64,000 bases of DNA from Leucothrix pacifica (GCF_003172875.1 NZ_QGKM01000015.1:62001-126000); one strand, 5' to 3'. Positions 36,032-48,305 are shown, counted from the first letter of the stretch. Translations and numbers: made by a program. The notes: generated by a model not told the origin, from the letters alone.

Positions 36032-36484
36032 TGTCTGATAAGCGGGAATTTTCATTTTTACTTGTATGACAAGTTAACGTTTTTATTAAAAATGGATGTA
36101 TTGTTAGGCTAGGTGTTGTTCAGCGAAGTACTACTAAGTGTCTAATATATTGTCTATTATTATATTGCTTAAGTGGTTTTTGGTGTGAGTTAGTCGTTTT
36201 TAGTGTATTTTTGGGATTTTAATTGTACAAAATTAGATATTATCGCTATTTGAATTGGCTGATGTCGTATCTTTTAATGTTTTTGGGTGGCAATAAATAG
36301 AAGCCTAACCTGTCTGTAGACCTTACCAGATATGGAGTCCCAGTATATTTAAGTATTACGATGTTAAATGATTGAGTTCGCAAAGTTTAATGCTAAAACC
36401 TAATACGCTAAGGCTCAAAAAACAATTTACCGGCGTATTTTTTCTCTCAAATCAAGACAAATTCGAGATCAACTTCGCTACCTA

Positions 36485-36522
36485 TAAAAAAGGCTACTCA
36501 TGGCGATATACCAGAGTAGCCT
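36485..36522 (-). terminator. Rho-independent terminator of the TCA operon
   Basis: On the minus strand AGGCTACTC and GAGTAGCCT pair and are followed by TTTTTTATAGG. It lies 50 bases after the acnB stop and ends the sucB-lpd-sucCD-gltA-acnB run. Confidence 0.9.
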
Positions 36523-36572
36523 GTTTTGCTCTGAACTAAGCTAGCTGGACTAGCTCAGTCAATCACTCACTA

Positions 36573-39383
36573 TTACTGTAAAAAGCTAATAGTCGATGTA
36601 GCTGAAGGTTCAGTGCTCAGCTCTTTTAATGGAGGAGCAAAGTCAGTCAACTTAATGCCTTTAACCGCATTCTTGTACTCTTCGATAGTCGGTGTACGAC
36701 CAAGGATAGTAGACAGTACAACAACAGGTGTAGATGCTAGCAGCGACTCACCTTTCTTTTCAGGAGAATCCGCTACAACACGGCCCTGGAACAAGCGAGT
36801 TGAAGTAGCCATTACCGTGTCACCTTTCTCAGCTTTTTCCTGGTTACCCATACACAGGTTACAACCCGGACGCTCTAGGTACATGATGTTCTCGTATTGA
36901 GTACGCGCAACACTTTTCGGGTTAGCGTCGTCAAACTCAAAACCAGAATACTTCTTTAGGATTTCCCAGTCGCCTTCGGCTTTCATCTCATCAACAATAT
37001 TGTATGTTGGTGGTGCAACCACTAGCGGTGCTTTAAACTCAACTTTACCTTCTTGCTCTTCAATGTTTCTTAGCATCTGAGCAATGATCTGGATGTCGCC
37101 TTTGTGAACCATGCAAGATCCAACGAAGCCCAGGTCAACTTTCTTCTTACCTTCGTAGAAAGAAACCGGGTTGATGTTATCGTGAGTGTATCGCTTAGAC
37201 ACATCTTCATTATTGACATCAGGATCAGCAATCATTGGCTCGTTAATCTTGTCCAGATCAACCTCAACTTCAGCGTAGTATTTAGCATTGTTGTCCGGTG
37301 CAAGAGCTGGGTTCTCACCCGACTTGATTTCTGCAATACGCTTGTCAGCAAGAGCGATCAAGTTATGCAGCATCTGAGTTTCGATCTCCATTCCCTTGTC
37401 GATCATGATTTGAATACGGCTCTTAGAAATCTCCAGAGATTCAATCAGTGTCTCATCCTGAGAGATACAGATAGAAGCTTTCGCTTTCATCTCTGCAGTC
37501 CAGTCAGTGAAGGTGAATGCCTGGTCAGACAGAAGCGTACCGATATGTACTTCGATGATACGGCCCTGGAACACGTTGTCGCCACCAAACTGCTTAAGCA
37601 TCTGTGCCTGAGTCGCGTGTACAACATCACGGAAGTCCATGTAGTCCTTCATGTCACCTTTAAAGGTCACTTTTACAGACTCAGGAATAGGCATAGAAGC
37701 TTCACCCGTCGCAAGTGCAAGACCAACTGTTCCGGAGTCAGCACCAAACGCAACACCCTTAGACATACGCGTATGAGAGTCACCACCAATGATGATTGAC
37801 CAGTCGTCAACCGTGATGTCATTCAGTACTTTGTGAATAACGTCGGTCATTGGAGGGTAAACGCCTTTAGGATCACGAGCAGTCACAAGACCGAACTTAT
37901 TCATGAACTCCATTAGACGAGGTGTATTTGCCTGAGCTTTAGAATCCCAAACAGACGCCGTGTGACAACCTGACTGATAAGCACCATCAACGATCGGTGA
38001 GATAACTGTCGCAGCCATTGACTCCAATTCCTGAGACGTCATTAGGCCCGTTGTATCTTGTGATCCAACGATGTTGATCTTTACGCGAACATCAGAACCT
38101 GCGTGAAGTGCAGACTTTGAAGAAACACCAACCGCATTCTTGTTGAAGATCTTCTCAACAGCAGTCAGGCCCTGGCCTTCGTGTGAAACTTCTTTAGATA
38201 GTGCATAGACTTGTGGCGCTTCAATGCCAAGCGTAGCAGCGGCAAAAGTTTGTAGTTTTTTACCAAAAACAATTGCGTAAGAACCACCAGCTTTCATGAA
38301 CTCAACTTTCTGAGGAGTAAATGCCGCTGAGACATCAGTCAGCTCTTTGTCGCCGTTGTATAGCTTCTTCTCTTTAGTATTGATCGTTAGAACAGTTCCT
38401 GTATCAACGGAGTAAACTTGTTCAAGGATAATGTCGCCGTCTTCGTCACGAACTGGGTTACCATCAGCGTCTACTTTCTTAACCCAGTTATTAAGGTCTA
38501 AACCGATACCGCCAGTTACACCAACCGTCGTCAAAAAGATAGGAGAGATACCATTTGTACCTGCAACTACCGGTGCAAAGTTAACAAATGGAACGTATGG
38601 ACTTGCTTGCTCACCGGCCCATAGTGCAACGTTATTTACACCAGACATTCTTGATGAACCAACACCCATTGTGCCTTTTTCAGCAATTAGCATAACTTTT
38701 TTGCCAGGATGTGCTTCACGTAGTGCTGTGATCTCTGCCTGTGCTTCCGGAGAGATCATGCTCTGACCGTGGTACTCACGATCTGAGCGCGAGAAAGCGG
38801 CCGTCGCAGGTGATAGTAAGTCAGTAGAGATATCACCTTCACCAGCGATGTAAGTTACGACATCAATTGTTTCAGGGATGTCTGGAAGCTTTGTGAAGAA
38901 CTCAGCGTTTGCATAGCTCTCAAGGATGTCTTTAGCAACTGCGTTACCAGCTTTGTATGCTTTTTCAAGCTGCTCTGTGTCTGCTTCGTATAAGAATACC
39001 TGAGTTTTTAATACCTCAGCCGCAGGAGCAGAAACCTCAGCATTGTCAGATAGTGCAAGGTCAAGAAGGACTTCTACCGATGGACCACCCTTCATATGAG
39101 ACAACAGCTCAAAAGCAAATGTTGGTGTGATTTCAGCAACCACTGATTCGCCAAGAATGATTTCTTTTAGAAACGCAGCTTTAACGCCGGCCGCACCTGT
39201 TGTACCCGGTAGTGTGTTATAGATAAAGAACTTCAGTGAATCTTCACGGTGCTCATTGTCAGTATCTTTGATCTGCTCAATGATCTCTGCCGTTAAGTCC
39301 GCTCCATCAATTGGTTTTGGGCTTAAGCCAAGCTCCTTGGCACGCGTTTCAATTTCTTTTACATACTCTAAATATAGACTCAT
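36573..39383 (-). CDS. acnB: Aconitate hydratase B, long form
   Basis: The protein of 936 residues isomerises citrate to isocitrate. It opens with the HEAT-like AcnB domain (SLYLEYVKEIETRAKELGL) and ends with the 4Fe-4S ligand region RPGCNLCMGNQ. E. coli AcnB is about 865 residues; the excess lies mainly in the swivelling-domain part near residues 300-410 (ILEQVYSVDTGTVLTINTKE and neighbours). Another aconitase-family gene, acnD, lies in the prp cluster. It is the last gene of the minus-strand TCA run. Confidence 0.94.
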   Translation of the reverse strand: MSLYLEYVKEIETRAKELGLSPKPIDGADLTAEIIEQIKDTDNEHREDSLKFFIYNTLPGTTGAAGVKAAFLKEIILGESVVAEITPTFAFELLSHMKGGPSVEVLLDLALSDNAEVSAPAAEVLKTQVFLYEADTEQLEKAYKAGNAVAKDILESYANAEFFTKLPDIPETIDVVTYIAGEGDISTDLLSPATAAFSRSDREYHGQSMISPEAQAEITALREAHPGKKVMLIAEKGTMGVGSSRMSGVNNVALWAGEQASPYVPFVNFAPVVAGTNGISPIFLTTVGVTGGIGLDLNNWVKKVDADGNPVRDEDGDIILEQVYSVDTGTVLTINTKEKKLYNGDKELTDVSAAFTPQKVEFMKAGGSYAIVFGKKLQTFAAATLGIEAPQVYALSKEVSHEGQGLTAVEKIFNKNAVGVSSKSALHAGSDVRVKINIVGSQDTTGLMTSQELESMAATVISPIVDGAYQSGCHTASVWDSKAQANTPRLMEFMNKFGLVTARDPKGVYPPMTDVIHKVLNDITVDDWSIIIGGDSHTRMSKGVAFGADSGTVGLALATGEASMPIPESVKVTFKGDMKDYMDFRDVVHATQAQMLKQFGGDNVFQGRIIEVHIGTLLSDQAFTFTDWTAEMKAKASICISQDETLIESLEISKSRIQIMIDKGMEIETQMLHNLIALADKRIAEIKSGENPALAPDNNAKYYAEVEVDLDKINEPMIADPDVNNEDVSKRYTHDNINPVSFYEGKKKVDLGFVGSCMVHKGDIQIIAQMLRNIEEQEGKVEFKAPLVVAPPTYNIVDEMKAEGDWEILKKYSGFEFDDANPKSVARTQYENIMYLERPGCNLCMGNQEKAEKGDTVMATSTRLFQGRVVADSPEKKGESLLASTPVVVLSTILGRTPTIEEYKNAVKGIKLTDFAPPLKELSTEPSATSTISFLQ

Positions 39384-39428
39384 ATTGTCCTCTCAGGGCA
39401 GGTCACTGCCGGTATAGTTTGTTACTAC

Positions 39429-39468
39429 TTCGCCTGACTGTTGTCAGCTTGCCCATCGGTCAGGCGAA
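39429..39468 (-). repeat. Inverted repeat between gltA and acnB
   Basis: TTCGCCTGAC (39429-39438) and GTCAGGCGAA (39459-39468) are perfect 10-bp arms. No T tract follows on the minus strand. It may tune readthrough or stabilise the gltA mRNA end. Confidence 0.6.
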
Positions 39469-39509
39469 ATAAAGTATTGTTGCGGGTGTTGTATTAAGGC
39501 GATCTACGC

Positions 39510-40814
39510 TTAACGCTTACTTATGTCGACGTAGTCACGAGTCGCTTCACCCATATAAAGCTGGCGAGGACGTCCAATTCTGGACTGTTCGTCTTCACGC
39601 ATCTCGTTCCACTGCGATATCCAACCAATTGTTCGGGCCATGGCGAACATAACAGTGAACATATTTAATGGAATATCCATTGCGAGGAATATCACACCGG
39701 AGTAGAAGTCTACATTTGGATACAGGTTGCGAGACTTGAAGTAGTCATCGCTAAGTGCGACTTCTTCTAGTTTCATCGCAGTATCCAGCATGGCTTTGTG
39801 TGGAGAATCCTCTGGCAGTTCTCTTAAAATGTCATGGCAGATTTCATGAACGATTCGTGCACGTGGGTCGTACGCTTTGTACACACGATGTCCAAAACCC
39901 ATTAAGCGGAATTTGTCTTCGGGATCCTTTGCACGAGCAACAAAATCTTCCAGTGGCTTACCAGAGTCAATGATGTCCTGAAGCATACGTATAACCGCTT
40001 CGTTAGCACCACCGTGAGCAGGTCCCCAAAGCGTTGCAACACCGGCTGCAACCGCTGCGAACGGGTTGGCATCAGAACTACCAGACAAACGAACGGTAGA
40101 CGTTGAAGCGTTTTGCTCGTGATCTGCGTGCAGGATCATCAGAACGTCAAGTGCTTTAACGTGCGAAGGGTTGGCAACATAAGGTGTTGTTGGTACACCA
40201 AACATCATGTACAGGAAGTTTTCACTGTAGCTCAATGATGAGTCAGGGTAGATAAACGGCAAACCTTTTGCGTGACGGAAGCTCCAAGCCGCAATCGTAG
40301 GCATCTTTGCAATCAGTCGTAACATAGCGCGTTCACGATGCGCCTTATTATGAATATCCATGTTGTAGTGATAGAACGCAGACAATGCACCTGTCACACC
40401 CATCATGATAGCCATTGGGTGAGCGTCACGACGGAAGCCGTTGTAAAAACTCTTCAGTGCCTCATGCACCATATTGTGATTATTGATATTTGTTTCGAAG
40501 TCTTCTAACTGCTTCGTATCCGGTAATTCACCGTAGAATAACAAATAACACGTTTCTAAGTATGAACTGTGTTTAGCAAGTTGCTCGATAGGGTAACCAC
40601 GGTACTCCAGAATGCCGTTTTCGCCATCCATGTAGGTGATGTTACTGGAGCAGCTGGCTGTAGAAACATAACCGGGGTCGAAAGTGAAAAAGCCAGTGTT
40701 TTTGTAGAGGGGACGGATATCAATTGTAGGTGGCCCCATTGTTGGCTCTAACACATCAAGTGTTAGCTTTTCGCCAGTTTCATCATTAATGAGGGTCATC
40801 GTTTTGGTTGTCAT
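39510..40814 (-). CDS. gltA: Citrate synthase
   Basis: The 434-residue enzyme condenses oxaloacetate and acetyl-CoA. It is the hexameric, NADH-sensitive type of Gram-negative bacteria by length. Catalytic residues lie in LHADHEQNASTSTVR, GPAHGGANEA and MGFGHRVYK. I start it at the ATG at 40812-40814 (MTTKTMTLIND), which fits the family; the longer frame adds 20 odd residues. It follows sucD after a hairpin and precedes acnB. A second, shorter citrate-synthase-family enzyme, prpC, is in the window. Confidence 0.94.
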   Translation of the reverse strand: MTTKTMTLINDETGEKLTLDVLEPTMGPPTIDIRPLYKNTGFFTFDPGYVSTASCSSNITYMDGENGILEYRGYPIEQLAKHSSYLETCYLLFYGELPDTKQLEDFETNINNHNMVHEALKSFYNGFRRDAHPMAIMMGVTGALSAFYHYNMDIHNKAHRERAMLRLIAKMPTIAAWSFRHAKGLPFIYPDSSLSYSENFLYMMFGVPTTPYVANPSHVKALDVLMILHADHEQNASTSTVRLSGSSDANPFAAVAAGVATLWGPAHGGANEAVIRMLQDIIDSGKPLEDFVARAKDPEDKFRLMGFGHRVYKAYDPRARIVHEICHDILRELPEDSPHKAMLDTAMKLEEVALSDDYFKSRNLYPNVDFYSGVIFLAMDIPLNMFTVMFAMARTIGWISQWNEMREDEQSRIGRPRQLYMGEATRDYVDISKR

Positions 40815-40859
40815 GAATGCTCCGTAAATAAGTGTTTTTCGATCCCATATCGATCCAAC

Positions 40860-40891
40860 AACCTGACTACGCACGCCAGCGTAGCCAGGTT
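40860..40891 (-). repeat. Inverted repeat between sucD and gltA
   Basis: AACCTGACTACGC (40860-40872) and GCGTAGCCAGGTT (40879-40891) pair with one mismatch around a six-base loop. There is no T tract. It lies 46 bases before gltA in the same transcript and may act as an mRNA processing or attenuation element. Confidence 0.6.
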
Positions 40892-40923
40892 TTGGATGTT
40901 CTCTTTACCAGTGAGTAGATTGC

Positions 40924-41796
40924 TTACCAACCAGTGTGAGCTTTAACGCCTTGACCAAGCTGTGCAGGAGAGCGAACGGTGTAAACACCAGCTGCTTCCA
41001 GTGCTGCAAACTTATCGTCTGCAGTACCTTTACCGCCGGCGATGATTGCACCGGCATGGCCCATACGCTTACCAGCAGGTGCGGTTACACCAGCGATATA
41101 AGCGACCACAGGCTTAGTTACGTTACTCTTGATGAATTCAGCCGCTTCTTCTTCAGCAGAACCACCGATCTCACCAACCATTAGAATCGCTTCTGTTGCC
41201 GGGTCGTTTTCGAACAAGGTTAATGCGTCGATGAAGTTAGTACCCGGAATAGGGTCACCACCGATTCCGATACACGTACTCTGACCGAAACCTAAGTCTG
41301 AAGTCTGCTTAACACACTCATATGTCAATGTACCAGAGCGAGAAACAACACCCACTTTACCAGCTGTGTGCATTGGTCCAGGCATGATACCGATTTTGCA
41401 CTCGTCTGGCGTGATGATACCCGGGCAGTTAGGGCCGATCAGACGTACGCCCAGGCTATCAGTGATGTACTTAGCATCCAGCATATCTAGTGCAGGAATA
41501 CCTTCAGTGATACATACCACTAGCTCAACACCAGACTCAGCCGCTTCAATGATTGAATCTTTACAGAAAGGAGCTGGAACATAGATAACACTTGCGTTGG
41601 CGCCAGTTTCTTCAACGGCTTCACGAGCTGTGTTGAATACTGGTAGGTCCAGGTGAGTCGTTCCACCTTTACCCGGGGTTACACCACCAACCATCTGCGT
41701 ACCGTAGTCGATCGCTTGCTGTGAGTGGAAAGTACCTTGCTTACCAGTGAAACCCTGACAGATAACTTTAGTATCTTTATTTACTAAAACACTCAT
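40924..41796 (-). CDS. sucD: Succinyl-CoA synthetase, alpha subunit
   Basis: The 290-residue subunit binds CoA and carries the phosphohistidine. The CoA-binding [20 protein letters not shown] opens the protein, and the active-site histidine lies in KRMGHAGAI near residue 247. Its ATG overlaps the last base of sucC, as usual. With SucC it forms ATP or GTP from succinyl-CoA. Confidence 0.96.
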   Translation of the reverse strand: MSVLVNKDTKVICQGFTGKQGTFHSQQAIDYGTQMVGGVTPGKGGTTHLDLPVFNTAREAVEETGANASVIYVPAPFCKDSIIEAAESGVELVVCITEGIPALDMLDAKYITDSLGVRLIGPNCPGIITPDECKIGIMPGPMHTAGKVGVVSRSGTLTYECVKQTSDLGFGQSTCIGIGGDPIPGTNFIDALTLFENDPATEAILMVGEIGGSAEEEAAEFIKSNVTKPVVAYIAGVTAPAGKRMGHAGAIIAGGKGTADDKFAALEAAGVYTVRSPAQLGQGVKAHTGW

Positions 41797-42962
41797 TACT
41801 TTTCTCCTACCGCAGCAACAATTGCGTCTGCAGCTTCTGTTAGATCGTTTTTACTGATTAGATCAAGACCACTTGACTCAAGTAGAGCCGCACCTTCTGC
41901 AGCACGAGTACCCTGAAGACGTACAACTAATGGTACTTTGATGTCGACTTCTTTAACCGCGTCGATAATACCTTGTGCGATCAGGTCACACTTCACGATG
42001 CCACCGAAGATATTGACTAAGATACCTTCAACTTTATCGTCAGACAGGATGATCTTTAGTGCTTCTGCAACACGCTCAGCTGTTGCGCCACCACCTACAT
42101 CGAGGAAGTTTGCAGGGTCACCACCTTGAAGTTTGATGATATCCATCGTAGCCATTGCAAGACCGGCACCGTTAACCATGCAGCCGATGTTTCCATCAAG
42201 TGCAACATAGTTAAGCTCCCATTCTTCAGCACGTGCTTCACGCGCATCTTCCTGAGATGCATCACGTAACGCTTCTAGCTCAGGGTGGCGGTATAGAGCA
42301 CTACCATCGACGCCAATTTTACCGTCAAGACAAAGTAGGTTGCCTTGCTCAGTAACAACCAGAGGGTTCACTTCAACCATCGCTAAGTCTTTCTCTTTGA
42401 ACAACTTGCCCAGACCCATCAGGATCTTAGAGAATTCTTTGATTTGTGCGCCTTCAAGACCTAGTTGGAACGCGATATCGCGACACTGGTAAGGCATAAC
42501 GCCAGCAACAGGGTCGATCTGAGCTGTCAGGATTTTCTCAGGCGTTGCTTCTGCAACTTCTTCGATATCCATACCACCTTCAGTTGAAGCCATGATCACG
42601 ATACGACGTGAAGAACGATCAAGAACCGCACTCAGGTACAATTCACGAGCGATGTCACTGGTTTCTTCAACATAAATAGTGTTGATTGGCTGACCTTTAG
42701 CATCCGTTTGGAATGTAACAAGGTTAGTACCTAGCAAGCTTTCAGCGAACGCAGCAGCTTCATCAGCTGTATCAAATAGCTTTACGCCACCTGCTTTACC
42801 ACGGCCACCAGCGTGAACCTGTGCTTTAACAACTTTCTTTGCTGTACTAACTTTCTCAGCAGCTTCCTTAACTTCAGCAGGAGTCTTACCGATATAACCA
42901 ACAGGTGTTGGAATGCCGTACTCACGGAACAACGCTTTAGCTTGATATTCGTGTAAATTCAT
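41796..42962 (-). CDS. sucC: Succinyl-CoA synthetase, beta subunit
   Basis: The 388-residue ATP-grasp subunit begins [37 protein letters not shown] is the nucleotide-binding part, and [13 protein letters not shown] and [11 protein letters not shown] are family signatures. It lies 52 bases after lpd. The length matches E. coli SucC. Confidence 0.96.
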   Translation of the reverse strand: MNLHEYQAKALFREYGIPTPVGYIGKTPAEVKEAAEKVSTAKKVVKAQVHAGGRGKAGGVKLFDTADEAAAFAESLLGTNLVTFQTDAKGQPINTIYVEETSDIARELYLSAVLDRSSRRIVIMASTEGGMDIEEVAEATPEKILTAQIDPVAGVMPYQCRDIAFQLGLEGAQIKEFSKILMGLGKLFKEKDLAMVEVNPLVVTEQGNLLCLDGKIGVDGSALYRHPELEALRDASQEDAREARAEEWELNYVALDGNIGCMVNGAGLAMATMDIIKLQGGDPANFLDVGGGATAERVAEALKIILSDDKVEGILVNIFGGIVKCDLIAQGIIDAVKEVDIKVPLVVRLQGTRAAEGAALLESSGLDLISKNDLTEAADAIVAAVGEK

Positions 42963-43014
42963 TCGAGTTTCCTTTTTAGGAGATCCTATGTTGTTGTCGG
43001 TTTGTAACTAATGA

Positions 43015-44451
<1,437 letters not shown>

Positions 44452-44460
44452 TTAAGTACC

Positions 44461-45642
44461 TTAAACTTCCAGTAGGATGCGGTTAGGGTCTTCAACCAAC
44501 TCTTTGATGGTCTTCAGGAACAGTACAGCGCCTTGTCCATCGATGATGCGGTGGTCATAAGATAGAGCGACATACATCATTGGGCGTATAACGATCTCGT
44601 CGTTCTCAACCACAGGGCGCTTAACAATGTTATGCATACCCAGAATCGCACTTTGAGGTGGGTTCAGAATTGGTGTAGATAGTAGTGAACCGAATGTTCC
44701 ACCATTAGTGATGGTGAATGTACCACCGCTCAGGTCGTCCATATCCAGCTTGTTATCACGAGCCTTCATTGCATAATCAACGATGGTTGATTCGACGCCA
44801 GCCATGCTCATTTTTTCAGTGTTACGCAGGATTGGAACAACCAAACCACGTGGTGCTGAAACGGCAATACCGATATCACAATAGCTGTGATAAACGATGT
44901 CATCGCCATCAATAGATGCATTAACTTCAGGGAAGCGCTGTAGTGCGATACTAGCTGCTTTAACGAACAGAGACATGAAGCCCAAACGAGCGCCGTGGGT
45001 CTTTTCGAACAGTTCTTTATATTGTGAACGCATGTCCATCAACGGCTGCATGTTGACTTCATTGAAAGTCGTTAGCATTGCTGTTGTTTGAGTCGCTTCA
45101 TGCAGACGCTCAGCGATACGCTTACGTAGGCGAGTCATTGGAACACGCTCTTCAACGCGCTCTCCAACTGGAGCCGGAGCTGCTGCGCTTGCCGCCGGTG
45201 CTGCTTTGCTACCCGCTGCTGCAACGTCTTCTTTCAGGATGCGGCCGTTTTTGCCAGAACCTGTAACGTCATCAGCGGACAAGCCTTTTTCGTCCAATGC
45301 TTTGCGAACTGCAGGGGCCGTCTGACCGCCAGCTGCAGCCGGAGCCGCTGTTTCTTCCAGGGCAGGAGCAGGTGCTGCTTCAGCTGCCGGTGCTGCTGCA
45401 ACCGCACCTTCTTTAATAGTACCCAAAAGCTGGTCACTAACGACTGTTGAGTCTTCACCTTCAACAATTGATTCGATCACGCCGCTTGCTGGGGCAGGCA
45501 CTTCCAATACAACTTTATCAGTTTCGATTTCAACAAGTGGCTCGTCTTGCTCAACAGCATCACCTGCTTTTTTAAACCAATTAACGACCAATGCGTCGGC
45601 TACCGATTCTGGTAGTTGTGGAGTTTTAATCTCAACACTCAT
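44461..45642 (-). CDS. sucB: Dihydrolipoamide succinyltransferase (E2o)
   Basis: The 393-residue protein has an N-terminal lipoyl domain with the lipoylated lysine in ETDKVVLEV, an Ala/Pro-rich linker, a peripheral subunit-binding domain ([20 protein letters not shown]) and the catalytic domain with [13 protein letters not shown]. It is the core of the 2-oxoglutarate dehydrogenase complex. It heads the minus-strand run. The E1 gene, sucA, is not beside it but 2.7 kb away on the plus strand, beyond aceK and rraA. Confidence 0.96.
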   Translation of the reverse strand: MSVEIKTPQLPESVADALVVNWFKKAGDAVEQDEPLVEIETDKVVLEVPAPASGVIESIVEGEDSTVVSDQLLGTIKEGAVAAAPAAEAAPAPALEETAAPAAAGGQTAPAVRKALDEKGLSADDVTGSGKNGRILKEDVAAAGSKAAPAASAAAPAPVGERVEERVPMTRLRKRIAERLHEATQTTAMLTTFNEVNMQPLMDMRSQYKELFEKTHGARLGFMSLFVKAASIALQRFPEVNASIDGDDIVYHSYCDIGIAVSAPRGLVVPILRNTEKMSMAGVESTIVDYAMKARDNKLDMDDLSGGTFTITNGGTFGSLLSTPILNPPQSAILGMHNIVKRPVVENDEIVIRPMMYVALSYDHRIIDGQGAVLFLKTIKELVEDPNRILLEV

Positions 45643-46017
45643 TTAAGTATATGCTCCTAGATGTTTAGGGTGGTGTTCTATCTACTTCAGGATAGTGAGG
45701 TTAGCAATGAGTGCATCAACATATAATAGTGCATATCTTGCCGCGCCCTTACTGATGTAAAACTGACGACGTGTACTTTGAACGCCGAAAATTATACTCA
45801 GATGCACGGAACAAACACACATTTAATACCAATAGTGTCTATCAAGCACACTGATGATAACGATATGTTGCGGCTATATTGCTATATTTAATTATCACTA
45901 TGATTGTTGGTTCTCAAGCGGTCGAAGGTTATCACAGCTATCTATTTTGTGGTAGTTTTCGCTGGGTGGTCGCTGAACGCCAGTGATCTGGTATCTACTC
46001 GAAATAACGAGGTGATT

Positions 46018-47808
46018 TTGGAATCAGAGCAAACACAAAGTGTCGATGTTAAAGCTATAGCCAGTACCATACTGGATGCCTTTAATAAGCACTATCGAAT
46101 CTTTCTTGATATCACCCGTGGTGCTAAGCAACGGTTTGTTGATCAGGACTGGACTGCTGACCGTGCTGCTTCGCAGGAGCGAATCACACTCTACTCAAAG
46201 CGAGTGGATGAGGCCTGTGAGGTTCTCAGGCGTGAGTTTGATCTTGAAGCTATCAAAAAATCGCTCTGGAAAGATGTTAAACAAGAGTACGTTGCGCTTT
46301 TATATGAACACCGGCAGCCGGAGCTCGCTGAAACGTTCTATAACTCGGTGTTTACCTGGTCATTCACCCGACGTTATTACAATAACGACAACATATTCGT
46401 TCGACCCGCACTCTCGACCAAATACCTGACGGGTGATAACCCGGTTTACCGCAGCTACTACCCAACTAAAGACAAACTAGAATCGACGGTTCAGGAGATG
46501 CTTGAAGCGTTTGATATAGGTTTGGCGTTTAGCGACTTTGATCACGACACCAAATGTCTGACCGATCAGCTTCGCTATATATTGAAGAGAACACACAGTT
46601 ACTCTGATTCCTACCAATTACAGATTTTACGCCCACTATTTTACCGTAATAAAGCCGCTTATATCGTTGGGCGCGTATTAGATGGTGTGCACTATCGCCC
46701 GTTCGTTATTCCGCTATTGCATAATGAAGATGGAAAAATCTACGTTGATGCATTAGTGGCAGCCGGACGTGACATTACTAATTTATTCAGTTTTGCCCGC
46801 GCCTATTTTATGGTTGATACGCGCGTGCCATCTGCAGTGGTCAACTTTTTACATCAGATGCTGCCACACAAGACTGCAGCGGATTTATACACTTCAATTG
46901 GTCTTCAAAAACAGGGTAAAACTGAGTTTTATCGTGACTTTCTGGATCATCTGAAGCACTCAAGTGATCAGCTGGAAGTTACCAAGGGAACACTGGGCAT
47001 GGTGATGACAGTGTTTACGCTCCCGTCATATCCTTTTGTGTTCAAAATTATTAATGATAAATTCGCGCCACCCAAAACCGTGACGCACCGGATTGTTAAA
47101 GAAAAATACCAGCTGGTCAAAATGCATGACCGGGTAGGGCGTCTGGCCGATACCCTTGAATTTTCACACGTCGCCTTACCACTCAAACGATTCTCTAAAG
47201 AATTGTTGGAAAGTCTGAAAGAGCGCATTCCGTCCAGTATCAAAATTGAAGGTGATCAACTGATCATTCGACACTTGTATATCGAGCGTCGCTTAGAACC
47301 ACTGAATTTATTTGTGGATGACGCTAAAGGTGATCGACTAGAACAAGCCTTTATTGAATACGGCAATGCCATTAAAGACTTGGCGCAGGCCAATATTTTC
47401 CCCGGCGACCTGCTGTTGAAAAACTTCGGTGTGACTAATAACTGTCGGGTAATTTTCTATGACTACGATGAAATCGAGTTAATGGAAGATTGTAATTTCC
47501 GCAAGATCCCAACACCAAAAACACCTCAGCAAATGATGGCATCAGAGCCTTGGTACTCCATCAATGACAATGATGTGTTTCCCGAAGAGTTTTTATTATT
47601 CGTTTCTTCTCGTCCGGAGCGTCGCAAATTATTTACTAAGCACCACAAAGATTTATTGGATGCTGATTACTGGCGTGCAGTGCAAGACAAGATTCGCAAT
47701 GGCTCCTTTGGTGACGTATTCCCATATTCACAGGGCATACGCTTTAAAAATATTTACGCGTCGTCTACTCCGACGCTCTCTAAACCATCTGAAGAGAATC
47801 AATCATGA
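46018..47808 (+). CDS. aceK: Isocitrate dehydrogenase kinase/phosphatase
   Basis: AceK switches isocitrate dehydrogenase off and on by phosphorylation, directing carbon to the glyoxylate shunt. Homology starts at AIASTILDAFNKHYRIFLDITRGA and runs to the end; GTLGMVMTVFTLPSYPFVFKIINDK and RVIFYDYDEIELMEDCNFR are typical. The frame is open further, to 45904, and that extension looks like a signal peptide, which would be out of place in a cytoplasmic enzyme. I prefer TTG 46018 with GAGG just upstream, or GTG 46012; the start is uncertain. It overlaps rraA by four bases. Neither icd nor the glyoxylate genes are in the window. Confidence 0.88.
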   Translation: MESEQTQSVDVKAIASTILDAFNKHYRIFLDITRGAKQRFVDQDWTADRAASQERITLYSKRVDEACEVLRREFDLEAIKKSLWKDVKQEYVALLYEHRQPELAETFYNSVFTWSFTRRYYNNDNIFVRPALSTKYLTGDNPVYRSYYPTKDKLESTVQEMLEAFDIGLAFSDFDHDTKCLTDQLRYILKRTHSYSDSYQLQILRPLFYRNKAAYIVGRVLDGVHYRPFVIPLLHNEDGKIYVDALVAAGRDITNLFSFARAYFMVDTRVPSAVVNFLHQMLPHKTAADLYTSIGLQKQGKTEFYRDFLDHLKHSSDQLEVTKGTLGMVMTVFTLPSYPFVFKIINDKFAPPKTVTHRIVKEKYQLVKMHDRVGRLADTLEFSHVALPLKRFSKELLESLKERIPSSIKIEGDQLIIRHLYIERRLEPLNLFVDDAKGDRLEQAFIEYGNAIKDLAQANIFPGDLLLKNFGVTNNCRVIFYDYDEIELMEDCNFRKIPTPKTPQQMMASEPWYSINDNDVFPEEFLLFVSSRPERRKLFTKHHKDLLDADYWRAVQDKIRNGSFGDVFPYSQGIRFKNIYASSTPTLSKPSEENQS

Positions 47809-48290
47809 CCTTTAAGACGGCTGATCTATGTGATGATCATTACGATAATGGCACTATACAAGTCTGCGAACCGATATTTGGCGACTTTGGTGGCCGAAAC
47901 AAATTTAGCGGAGCCATTCATACGATTCATTGTTTCGAAGACAACTCACTGGTTCGTGAGGCGGTTGCAATGGACGGTAAAGGCAAAGTCTTAGTGATTG
48001 ACGGCGGCGGTTCACTGCGTTGCGCGATGCTGGGTGATTTACTCGCAGCAAAAGCGGTGTCGAATGGCTGGGAAGGTGTTATTATCCACGGTTTAATTCG
48101 TGACTCCGCGGATATCGAAGCAATGGACCTGGGTGTAAAAGCCTTGGGAACGTTACCGCTGAAGAGCGTTAAAAACAACAAGGGAACTCATAATGTAGAA
48201 GTGGGTTTTGCTGGTGTGCGTTTTACACCAGGCAGCTTCGCGTATGCCGACGAAGACGGCATCATCCTGAGTCCAACCGCACTAATTTAG
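47805..48290 (+). CDS. rraA: RraA-family protein (RNase E regulator-like)
   Basis: The 161-residue protein matches RraA, a trimeric protein that binds RNase E and slows mRNA decay in E. coli. The family start KTADLCDDHYDNGTIQVCEP and the segments VLVIDGGGSLRCAMLGD and GWEGVIIHGLIRD are clear. It overlaps aceK and precedes sucA by 15 bases, so it is cotranscribed with metabolic genes. RraA-like proteins can also be aldolases; the length and motifs favour the RraA type. Confidence 0.92.
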   Translation: MTFKTADLCDDHYDNGTIQVCEPIFGDFGGRNKFSGAIHTIHCFEDNSLVREAVAMDGKGKVLVIDGGGSLRCAMLGDLLAAKAVSNGWEGVIIHGLIRDSADIEAMDLGVKALGTLPLKSVKNNKGTHNVEVGFAGVRFTPGSFAYADEDGIILSPTALI

Positions 48291-48305
48291 GCAATTAATA
48301 CTATC

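Larger units (their letters stand above)
35740..36572. other. Long intergenic region between acnB and pckA
   Basis: This 830-base stretch holds the acnB terminator (36485-36522), an AT-rich middle without reading frames (about 36060-36480), and a GC-richer part (35890-36060) with an open minus-strand frame of protein-like composition. The pckA promoter must lie here too. No RNA gene could be recognised. Confidence 0.5.
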
